From contig CP126191.1 of NCBI GenBank assembly GCA_030272155.1, positions 8,330,501-8,394,500 of the forward strand: a DNA stretch of 64,000 nt. Reading direction: 5' to 3'. Each line of letters starts with the position of its first letter. Positions within the stretch are counted from its first letter, which is position 1. The notes below the pieces were generated by a model. The model did not search any database, had not been told where the DNA came from, and worked only from the letters and a program-made list of their open reading frames with translations. Position numbers and translations under genes: made by a program. This document shows, in pieces, positions 51,785-61,600 of this stretch. This stretch comes from Tetradesmus obliquus (taxonomy: Eukaryota; Chlorophyta; Chlorophyceae; Sphaeropleales; Scenedesmaceae).

Positions 51785-53309
51785 AGAATCACTACAGTAC
51801 ACCCTCGTGCAAGCCTTGCCTGCAGCGTCTCCTCAGCTGCCACTTGCTGACTGCTCATTGCTGCATCTCACCCTGTAACGCCTCCTGCCTTGTCCCTCCA
51901 CTCACCTTAACCCAATTTCCCCTCCCACCCTCCCCCATTTGTCCACACACTCCCGCAGGCTACAACGACTTCCAGCTGCACAACTTCTGCCACACCTACC
52001 CCGCGCTGCTGGGCCAGCACCTGCTGCCGCCCACCTGCCTCATGGCCAGCGGCAAGCTGGTGGCGCTGGACAAGCTGCTCAACGACCTGAGGGCAGCAGG
52101 CAGCAGGCCGCTCATCTTCAGCCAGTGGACCACCGTGCTGGACATCCTGGAGTGGTTCCTGCACGAGCGCGGGCTGACCTACGTGCGCCTGGACGGCAGC
52201 ACCGCGGTGAGTGGGGTGTTGTTGTTGTGATGTTGGTTTTGGCGGCGGTCGACCTGCCTGGACGGCGCAGTGTGTGGGCTGTTGGTTGTGGTGGGCTGTT
52301 GGTTATGGTGATGGGGCTTTGGGGGCTGCAGGCGGGAAGGCGGCAGGTGCTGCAATGTGTGCGCTTCTGGTTGGAAGTGAGTGTCTGATGCATGCATTGC
52401 TTCCGTAGTGGTTGCTGCAACCTCCCTTCGTGTGCTGCTGCTGCCGCCGCCGCCGCTGCTGCTGCTGCTGCCACCAGGTGGCTGACCGCCTGTCCATCGT
52501 GGATTCCTTCAACGACCCGGACGGCGGCGTTTTTGCCTTTCTGCTGTCCACGCGCGCCGGCGGCCAGGGCCTCAACCTGACGGGCGCAGACACGGTCATC
52601 CTGCACGACGTGGACTTCAACCCGCAGGTGGGCAGCTGTACATAATGGAAGAAGTCCGAAAAGAGTGTTGCTGGTTTGCATGCCGTGAAGGGGCGGGAGG
52701 TTTGCATGGCGACGTGGGGCACACGTGTGTGTGCATCTGCTGTTGATTTGTGTGCATGGCACTGTGTACGATGCCTTGCAGCGCCGCCTGCGCAGCTATT
52801 AGCACGGTCTGTGTGCAGGCTGTTGGAACTCCGCTCATCCTTGCTGCTGCCGCTGCTGCGCTGCTGCTGCTGCTGCTGCGCAGGTGGACCGCCAGGCTGA
52901 GGACCGCTGCCACCGCCTGGGCCAGACGCGGCCCGTGACGGTGCACCGCATGGTGCTGGCAGGCACCGTGGACAACAACATCCACCAGATCGCGCAGCGC
53001 AAGCTGCGCCTGGACAAGGAGGTGCTGGAGGGCGTGACTGTGACCACTGAGGGAGGCGGCGGCAGGGGCCGCGGCAGGGGCAGGGGCCGCGGCGGGCGCG
53101 GCGACGGGCCTGCGGTGGGCTCTGCTGAGAGCAAGCACATGGGAGAGATCCTTGCGGCGCTGCTGGCAGGGCATGATGAGGAGCAGGAGCAGGAGGCGGC
53201 TGAGTACCAGGAAGAGGACGGGGGTGATGCTGGGGGCGGTGAGGCTGGGTATGGGCAGCAGGGCGTGCAGGCTGGCTACCAGCAGCAGCAGCAGCCGGGT
53301 GCTGTGTAG
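46152..53309 (+). CDS. SNF2-family chromatin remodeller, Fun30/SMARCAD1-like
   Basis: Twelve exons join in phase: 46152-47273, 47651-47949, 48488-48635, 48954-49053, 49146-49383, 49712-49956, 50215-50363, 50609-51029, 51313-51597, 51959-52206, 52478-52627 and 52884-53309, giving about 1,276 residues. The first 374 residues are low-complexity, rich in Gly, Gln, Ala and Asn. The ATPase follows: Walker A DEMGLGKT (about 450-457), [14 protein letters not shown], the DEAH box LLDEAH (about 653), [20 protein letters not shown], then after an insertion [30 protein letters not shown] and [12 protein letters not shown]. The insertion between the lobes carries an AT-hook (KRGRPAKKK, about 837-845). The C-terminus has a Gly/Arg tract. 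Lobe spacing and wording fit Fun30/SMARCAD1/CHR19, which slide nucleosomes and promote DNA end resection. No CUE domain is recognised. Intron 3 holds an antisense tRNA-Sec gene. Confidence 0.85.
48129..48132 (-). terminator. RNA polymerase III terminator of tRNA-Sec
   Basis: Four T residues on the minus strand begin four bases after the discriminator base of the tRNA gene (AAAA on the plus strand). This is the expected Pol III stop signal. Confidence 0.75.
48136..48222 (-). tRNA. tRNA-Sec: Selenocysteine tRNA, anticodon UCA
   Basis: The minus strand folds into an 87-nt tRNA with the special eukaryotic tRNA-Sec shape. It has a 9-position acceptor stem (GCCGAACTG with CTGATCGGC, seven pairs plus an A.A and a T.T mismatch), a 6-bp D stem around a TGGT loop (CCTGGC with GCTGGG), and an anticodon stem GCGGG/CCCGT with loop CTTCAAA, so anticodon TCA. 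The long variable arm CGGCC-GGGA-GGCCG is perfectly paired, and a 4-bp T stem (GTGG/CCAC) carries loop TTCGATT. Segment lengths equal those I remember for animal tRNA-Sec. The discriminator base is G and a T4 stretch follows. This tRNA is charged with serine, converted to selenocysteine and inserted at UGA codons. It lies antisense in intron 3 (47,950-48,487) of the SNF2 gene. Confidence 0.93.
50188..50210 (+). repeat. Run of 23 C residues at a 3' splice site
   Basis: The homopolymer ends one base before the CAG acceptor at 50,214 of the SNF2 gene and serves as its pyrimidine tract. Such runs form G-quadruplex-prone DNA on the other strand and are error-prone in sequencing, so the exact length is uncertain. 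Confidence 0.85.
51743..51784 (+). repeat. (CTG)14 tract in an intron
   Basis: Uninterrupted CTG repeats in intron 9 of the SNF2 gene, about 175 bp upstream of the acceptor. Shorter CTG tracts precede many acceptors of neighbouring genes. Confidence 0.95.
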
Positions 53310-54787
53310 GCGTGCCGGGGTTGCAGAGTGAAGCGTGGGCGGGGCAGTGCTGGGGCTTAGACGGCGGCATGGGGTGCTGCTTGCTGGCTGCTGCTGCTTG
53401 CAAGGCGGCAATGCAGCGCTGCTGCTGTGAGGTGGTTTGTTTCTTGCCTGTGGGGTTTTGTGAGGATGGGCACTTGCCTGTGTTACATAGCTGGCGAAGG
53501 AGCCGAAGATTGTGTGGACAAGCGTTGGGCGTTGCAAGCAGACCTGCGTGCAGCTATGTGCAGCAGCTGCAGCCCCTGGAGAGCGGATCAAGCCGCATGC
53601 ATGCTTATATGGGGCTGGGCGGGTGCTGCACACTTGTTGCAGCTGCTGGCTGGGCAGAAGCCTGCGTTGTGCACCGCTGATGCAGTGCTCTCCATATCAT
53701 ATTCTGCTATTGTTCTTGCATGCATGGCAAGTGTCCTGTGACCTGTCGGGGGCTCCTGTCCGCGGATTCAAGGGCAGTTTGAAGCAGCAAGCTGCTTGTG
53801 CCTGCCACGTCTGAACCCTATTGGCACACATTGCTGCCAGGCTCTGTCTTAATTTGGCATGGTACATATGGCTTTCAAGCATTGTTGGCTGACTTTGTTT
53901 TGCTTGTAAGCAGGGTGCCCCAGGGTCCTGCAGTTGTCAGAGCAATTAGTGTGAATGCTTGCCTGCGGCACTGCTGTCGTGCTGCTGCAGCTGTCAGTAA
54001 TGATGCTGCCGTGGCGCTTGGTGTTGTCCAGCAACTTGAGTATCGGCCGTGTTTTGTTCAAGTCTTAATGAATGGCTAGCTTGCTTCAGCACACTGTAAA
54101 AGTGGGGCGATTGCGGCTGCCTGGTGTTATGCGGGATTGTTTGACTGGTCATGATCATGAATGCTGACGCGCGTTGGATGCTGGCGCACTGCGCGTCTGT
54201 TGTCAATGTGTACTGGTGCATCGGCTATAGCCTGGCACTGGGCACAGGCCGCAGTTGTTCAAATTGAATACAATGGACAGGTTCGAGGCAATAAGCAGCC
54301 TTCCTTAGCTGCCTATCCAGTGTGGTAGCTTGTTCTGCTGGCCTGTTGTTGCCAGCCATGGTTTGGGATGTATATTGATTAACTTCTGCGGCAATCGCTC
54401 AGATGGCATGTCGTTCCAACAAAACGGAATGCTTGTCTGTCTTACAAGTTCGGGTGTCATTGGCACGAAAATCCTGTATGCGGAAGTTTGACCATTCCAT
54501 GTATGCGTGTTCGTCCACCCGAGGGCCCTGTCGTTCCGTACGAGATTGGCGGCAACCTCACCACCGACAAAATGAACAGCGCCCAGGGTTGTCGAACGGG
54601 AATGTATGACTTGTTGGTTCTTCCGAAGTTTTGCTGAAAGTTTTCCAGGTCTCGTACATGCGTGTGCGGTGGCCAATCGCTGTAACCTAAACACTTGGCA
54701 AGGCCCGCTTACAGCAGCAACGCAGCAGACGGCAATCCCAGCACGTTACTACATCAAAAACTGCTTTTACTGCTAAATCGTGCATCA
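53310..54787. other. Intergenic region between the SNF2 and RINGv genes
   Basis: T+G-rich plus strand, consistent with a long SNF2 3' UTR. TGTAA motifs at about 53,905 and 54,096 are possible poly(A) signals. The right end holds the RINGv promoter. No gene is recognised. Confidence 0.4.
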
Positions 54788-56761
54788 ATGGCAGCAGCAA
54801 TGGCAGCAGCTGCAGCTGCAGCAGGGGCACCGCCTCTGCCAAGCACAGATGACAGCAGCGTGTGTTGGACTTGCCTGGAGGGAAGCAGCCTGGCCCAGCC
54901 CTGCAAGTGTGCTTGCATGAGGTCACACGAGCTTTGCCTGGCAGCTTGGCAGTTGGCAAAGGCAGGAACAAGGTAAGGCACCATTGCGCCCGGCACTGCT
55001 GGAAGGCGTAGAGGTTGACCTGTGCCTGTTCAACAGATTGTGCACTGCTTGCCACACTCATGAAGGCGTTGTGGTGCACCATATTGCCCGCTGTCTGCTG
55101 CTGCTGCTGCCTGCAGGGATGAGGTGCAGTGCCGCTTCTGCCTGAGTGCCCTGCCAGCCTGGCAGCCTGTGCTGCGTGGCAGCCTAGACAAGATCAGCCC
55201 CATCAGCGCCCTGCCGGTGGTGGCAGTGGTGTTTGGGGGCCAGGAGTACAGGTGAACCTAGCTAGCTCAGCTGGTGGCGCTGTACAGCATGTTGCTGGCT
55301 TGTAGAGCATGTGCGACCTACAGTGTTGAATGTGCACGGTGGGGAGTGAATAATTGTCGAGCTGCTGCTAGCGACCGCCCCTGGCAGTTTGGCGTGTTGT
55401 TTATGGCGTGTAGGATCAGACCCACAGGCTTTAAGGAAGACGCTGTGCTGGTGCCACAGTTGGCCTGGATGCCTACACCTTGAACAACACAGGGGTTGAT
55501 ACAGTGATCCCCCTGGAAACCAGCTGCGACATCCAGCTGCTGGAGCACAACATCCTGAAATGTTGCTGTTGTGCATGCATGTTCACTTGCTTTGAGTCAG
55601 CCGGCAGGCTTCTGGCATGTGCATGCGCACCTTGTTGAACCGCCCTGCACCTGGAAGCACACGCTGCCGCCCGCCAGCAGCGCAGGCCCATGTGCAGCTA
55701 CCCACTGGCTTTGCCTGACCGTGCCGTGCTGCTGCCATAATTTGTATCACTGTCGCGGCCTGCTGCGCAGGCTGACTGTGCAGCCCACCGCGGAGGGCCT
55801 GCGCCGCTTTGGCAGGCAGGTGGAGGTCATCACGGGGCAGCCCTTCTCTGACGCCATGGACGTGCGCTTCTTCTGCAAGAGCCCCACAGGCCAGTGACAC
55901 TGCGCTCTTTGCACCATATCGAGGCAATTTGCGTGCCAGGGCGCTTTCGCACATGCTGCAGCACAACCCATGCTTTGGTTGCGGGAAGTAATATGCCTGA
56001 CGCCATGCTCGTGCCATGGACATCCATGATGGCAGAGCTGCACAAAGTGATTGAAGTGACAATTGCTCTGAACATGTGGCACGTTGTGATGCCAGCAGCC
56101 GAGCTGCACCAGCATATCTGATAGTCCTCACTGTGGCAAGTGACACGCAGCTGTGACCATCAACTGTGGCCATCAGCTGTGAAAAGGCAGTTTCATGCAT
56201 CATGCAGTGGTAAATGTGCCAGTTATGCTGCAAATCCGATCATTGCATTTCAACTGCATCGCAGCAGCGGTTTGGTGTCTTCCGCACTGAAATTGCCACG
56301 GACCCTCCCCTGCTGCTGCTGCCGCTGCTGCCACCACCGCTGCTGCTGCTGCTGCTGACTGCAGGCTACAGCCTTGAGCTGCATGGTGTGCAGTCACTCG
56401 AGGCTGCCATGACCTGCGCTGCCGTCACTGCAGCGGAGCGCAGCCCACTGGAGCCCCCTCATGGCCTCAAGCCAGCAGCCAATGTGGAGGACACTCGCGG
56501 TGCTGCTGATGGCACGCTGCAGGTCGCTGGGGCTCGCCCGGCTGAGGGTGGCAGCTCAGCCGAAACAGCAGCCATGGCTGCTGCTGCTGCTGCCGGAGAA
56601 GAAGATGAATGGGACGCAACCGCCACAATCCTGCAGGCGCGGCCTGCGAGGGCAATGCCAGCGATCGACATTGTGGAGTACTGGCGGCGGCAGCAGCAGC
56701 TGCGCCTGCAGGCAGAGGCAGCACCAGCACCAGCACCAGAAGGAGGGGAGGGAGGCGCTGC

Positions 56762-56810
<49 letters not shown>

Positions 56811-56918
56811 AGCAGCTCCCACTGCGGGCAGGAGGGCCCAGCCGCTGCATCAGAGCAGCCGGCTTGCCTGCCGCTGCGCTGGTCTGCTATGCTGAGGTGT
56901 TTGGTGCCGTCCTGGTGA
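54788..56918 (+). CDS. RINGv (MARCH-type) E3 ubiquitin ligase candidate
   Basis: Four exons, 54788-54972, 55117-55251, 55771-55893 and 56372-56918, join in phase and give about 329 residues. A C4HC3 RING-variant motif lies near the N-terminus: Cys26, Cys29, Cys39, Cys41, His47, Cys50, Cys67 and Cys70, with the typical Trp in LAAWQ between the halves. The gap between CKC and His is two residues shorter than in most RINGv domains, so zinc binding is likely but not certain. RINGv proteins bring E2 enzymes to substrates, usually at membranes, but no membrane helix is seen here. The rest is unknown, with a 16- to 18-residue alanine run from a GCT tract (56,763-56,810) and a Cys-rich tail. The splice into the last exon uses the second of two nearby acceptors, because the first (before 56,361) would cause a stop. 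Confidence 0.65.
56763..56810 (+). repeat. (GCT)16 tract encoding polyalanine
   Basis: Uninterrupted GCT codons in the last exon of the RINGv gene. Slippage would change the alanine run without shifting the frame. Confidence 0.95.
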
Positions 56919-58603
56919 CCTCAGAAAGGCTTGCACATGGTTGTATATGACTAGCAGACGTGTACAGCAAGGCTGGCGCCATGCGCGGCACCATTGTCTT
57001 GCCGGCACCAGTAATGCATCGCACCTTGCGCTTGGTACAGGTTTCATAGATTTGCCTCTTGGCTGGTTTTGCGTTGGGAGTGTGTGCTGCCAGTAGTGAT
57101 GACTCATCAGTAAGGGGCCCTGCATGGGTTTGGGCAGATTAAAATCACTGGCATTTAGGTTCGACAGTGTCGTCCTGCTGGCAAGTGCTTAGTATATGCT
57201 GCAGGACTGTTGCTAGTGATGGAGACCCTTGGAGGGGATAACTTGATAAGCTTTGCATGGTCGCAGCAGGATGTCAGAGGTACCACCAGCAAGGTATTCG
57301 ACTGCCTTCTGAAAGGGCCCTTGCGAAGAGCCTGGCCGGCGTTTATGGGTGCACACTTGACATTCAAACAATGTTCTCTGGTGTGTTCACGTCAGCAGCT
57401 GATAATGATGGTTGGCAGTGCGCTGTGCATGCACCGAGCGCAGGCGTCGTGTGTTGGCTGACCGCTGACCTGTGGCAACATGTAGGTCATGCACCCTGGG
57501 TTCAAGGACTGCAGCAGAGGGTAGAATGTGGCTAATTTGTTACTCGCATCTCGGTTAGACCTGCCATGACGCCTGAGAAGGCCTGGTCGTTTGGCTGTGG
57601 GAAAGCAATGCCACTGGGTTGTGTACACTAGCTTTGGTTGGGTTGATTCTGATGATGCTGTCTAGTTGAATGCTGAGATTTCGATGGGTCAGGTATTGAG
57701 AGATGTTGAACGTAGTGGTCAGGTAAACAACGCTTGCGAGGAGTCGATTTTGCAATCATTGATGGATAGCGGACATTGAAAACATTGGATGTTGCTGCTG
57801 GCGCACCGGTGCCGCTTGATGAAGAGTTTTGAAAGGAAGAGAAACGTAGCAGGACATGACATCACAGTGTGTTGCAAATTGGTTAACATAATCAACCAGC
57901 ACACGCAGCATGATGCTTAGGCTGCAGCCATGCCGCTTGACTGAAGTCGCTTCAGCAGTGCTGTAGGTGCCTGACAAGCAGCTGCTGCACCAGGTTGTTG
58001 GCAGGATGCCCATATGCACGCATACAGCAGCGGAAAGGTCGCATAGGTTGCCAAGTTGACTGTCGCTGCTGCAGAAGCTTGTGTTCATTGCCAGCTGACA
58101 GTGGGCGCAGGCAGCTGGCAGTACAGTCAGCACCCATGTGCAAGGCCATGACTGCAATCATGTTTTATGCTGCAACAAGCGCAGCAACTTGGCGAACAAA
58201 TATGGTGTACCCATGTGACGGAAAGGGCTTGCTCCCTGTCAGAGTGCACCGCTGGTGGATGGGATTAACAATACACCTCACGCATATGAGCATGTTAAGG
58301 GGTGCTGCCGTAAATGTCCACACATAATTTTATGGTTTGCGTATCATTTGAAAGGCATATATGTTGTGTACCGTGATCACACGCGTGGTGTTGCGTTCGA
58401 ACAGTAACTAATGGTTCAGATGCCTATTCGTTTATTCCACAATCTAAAATGTAAAGTATAAGCTTCAGGAATGCGATCCTCGACGAATATGCCGTCCCAA
58501 ACACCTGTGTGACCTTGACAGCACTCGGGCGCCCTTGCTGCTTTTCCTGTCCTCAACATGCTCAGCAGCAAAGGCAACTCGAGACCTGTATAGAAATACT
58601 CTA
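56919..58603. other. Intergenic region before CEP164
   Basis: No gene is recognised in about 1.7 kb. It is less G+C rich than the surroundings, especially 57,600-58,460, and must hold the RINGv 3' UTR and the CEP164 promoter. Confidence 0.4.
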
Positions 58604-61600
58604 ATGGAGGCAGAAAGTGACGAGGCTGACCAGCAGGTCATACTGGAGGAGGAAATTGATGAGAATTATGAACCCACCGACCAAGGTACTGTTGCTGCTG
58701 CACCAAACCAGCATAAGCTTCTATCGCACCTGCAAGGCCCACCAATGAAACTCACCACCACGCAGAGGTCCTGGAGTATGCCAAATGGCTTGGCATGGAC
58801 CTGCCAGCTGAAACAGTAAGCAAACGAGCTTGCAGCATTGTGTAAACAGCACACAGTGCAGATGATTCAGGCCGCTCGAAGCTCCGCGCAGGGGTCTCAT
58901 GTCTTAAATCTTTTGCAGGAGCTGCTGTGGATCGCGCGCCAGGGTCTGAAAGCGCCACTGCCAGAAGACTGGAAGCCCTGGTGAGCCTCTCACCCCAGAT
59001 GACCAATTTGCAGCAGCACCAGCGCGTGCGGCAGGTCACTCGTAGCAGCAGCAGAACCTGGTGAAACCCTAGAACTGCCCACATAAGTGCCACTGCTGCT
59101 TGTGTGGTGCTGTCCTGCAGCCAAGCACCGCGGGGTGAGATCTACTACTTTAACTTTGCAACAGGCGAGAGCATCTGGGACCACCCTTGCGATGAGCATT
59201 TCAGGTGGGCAAGCTGTAGTTGTTCCTGCAAACGTCGGTGCATGCGATTCACATACACCACAATTGTCTGGCATAGGAGCGACCTGTAGGTATACAGCAT
59301 TGCTGCAGGGTGACTGGAAGGGGCCGACTCCAGCATGGCAATTGCAGCAGCGGTCATGCAGCGCTGGCATTGCCGTTTTGCGACACCACTGTGGCGTGCC
59401 CTCCAGTGCATTTACTGGCCGCAGCTCATCGGATACCTGGACAACTGCAGCAGCAGCAGCAGTAGCAACAGCAATATATTGTTGACGGGTGGGACATCTG
59501 TGATGCCGGCAGTTGAGTTGTACCTGCACCCTCACATGGGACGTGCTTGTGTGATGGTGCTGTTGGTGCTTGCAGGAAGCTCTACCAGCAGGAAAAGACA
59601 CGCTTGCAGCAGCGGCCGCAGCAGCCTCTGCAGCAACAGGCATCCCTGCAGCAGCAGGCATCGTTACAGCAGCAGGCGTCAATGCAGCAGCAGCAATTGC
59701 AGCGGCAGCAGCAGCAGTTGGACTTGGGGACGCCTGCCCTCCAGCAGCAGGGCTTGGTGCAGCAGCGCTACTCGCTGTCTGGCTCCACCTCTGTGGTATC
59801 CCAGACAGCCGTCGAGGTGAGCATGTTGAAGGCTGCCTGCAGATGTTGCGGCCATGTCCAAGCCGCGTCTCAATGCTTCACAACCTGCCAGTGAAGCTGG
59901 GGACAGCAACATGCCATGCTTTGGCACTTGCATGCAAGGCGCAATGTCAAAGCTGTTGGCAGTGTGCTGCCTTGCAGCAGAGTGGCTTCCCTCTGCTAGC
60001 TCACAACTGAAAGGCGGAGCACGCCCGTTGTGTTGGTTATGTCTCGCAGCCGCTGCAGCTGCCCCTGCCCTCCCCGAGCGGCACGCTGTCTACGCTGCCC
60101 AGTGTCACCACTGCCAGCCTCATTGAGTCACCAGTGGGCGGGCTGGCGCGGGATGCAGCAGCAAGCTCCATCTTCAGGGAGGCCTCAGCAAAGGTGAGCT
60201 GCAGCCCGGTCAGGAGCTGGCAGGAGATGCAGCGGGCGCTGCTGCGACGCTGCCTGCGGTGCTGTGTGGGTGACGCTGTTGGAGCGCGTGTGTTGGCTGC
60301 TGCTAGCAGGCATAACTTTTAGGCACAGTCACAGCTCGAGTTGCAAGGTGCTGTGCTGTGTCATGTAGTGCTGAGCCAGCTACAAGCAAAGGCTGAGATG
60401 CATGCATCCTCACACATGCCATGCTGTGCACCTGCATGCAGGGCTCGGCTGCTGCTGGTGGCAGCGGCAACGCACCTGTCATGTCGCGCAACGTATCATC
60501 GGCTGGCAACACCCCCAATGCTGCAGCTGGCAGCAGCTGGCAGGCAGCGGAGGATGCAGCAGACTCGGAGCAGCGCAGGCTGTACAGGTATGCAGCGCTG
60601 TGGTCCTTGCAGCGGTAGCAGCACAAGAGTGCACAATGGAGGAGCCGCAGCAACGCGCTCAAGGCAGAAAATGGCATTGGCCCCTTTGATTCATGGCAGA
60701 TTCAGTGTAGCAGTGCTGTGCTGCATGAGATTTTAAACATCGCTGGCTGACCGCCTGCATGTCTTTGGGGGTCTGGCGCATGCGTTTTCGAACCTGCTTT
60801 CATGTTGGTTCTGTTGTTATTCCATGCCTACTGGTCTTTTTGCAAACAAACTTGCGAGCCCCGCCCACCTGTCTGCATGCGCTGCTGCCATTGCAGGGAG
60901 CACCTGGAGCAAGAGCGGCGCAGCTGGCAGCAGCAGCTGCAGCACACCGTGGAGGAGCAGCAGGCCTCGCTGCAGGGCCAGCAGCAGCAGCGCCTGTGGT
61001 CGCTGCAGCAGCAGCTGGATGCGGAGGCGAGGGACATGCTGCAGGGGCTGCGGCAGGAGCTGGAGGTGGGGCAAAGCGAGGAGGCGGTGCTTGCAGGATG
61101 TAGGCAGTCTATTAGTTCATGCTGTGCTGCAGGCAGCTGTGGTGCTCAGTCAGATGTCGATGAAGCTCCAGTTTTGTTAATCACAAAGGACAGGTTGCAT
61201 GGCTTGACTGGGCTTCGAGCAATGACAGTGCACTTGACGCGCTGACACAGCATGCACCTGCCACGCCACACCTGCCCCTGCTGCAAACGCAGAGCACCAT
61301 GGCTCAGCAGCAGCAGGAGCTGCAGGACCTGAAGCAGCAGCATGCCAGCAAGCTTGCGGCAATCAAGTCCCAGCAGGCGGATGCAGAAGCGAGTGCCGCC
61401 TCTCTGCTGCAGCAGGCGCAGGTGCGGCTGTCCAGCTCATCAGCGCTGAATGGGCCAGAGCTGGCCGCAGTGCGAGACAAGGCAGCAGCAGCAGCTGAGG
61501 TTGAAGCTGCTGCAGAGGCTGCTGGCAAGAAGGCAGAGCTGCTGAAAGATGCCCTGCAGAAGATGGACCAAGAGGTAAGTGCTGCGTGCCGCAACAGGCA

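Noticed and set aside
52303..53633. Two long minus-strand frames (366 and 338 codons)
   Set aside because: Antisense to the last SNF2 exons, including the conserved helicase motif VI. They are Pro/Ser/Gln/His-rich as expected from mirrored G+C-rich codons and CTG tracts.
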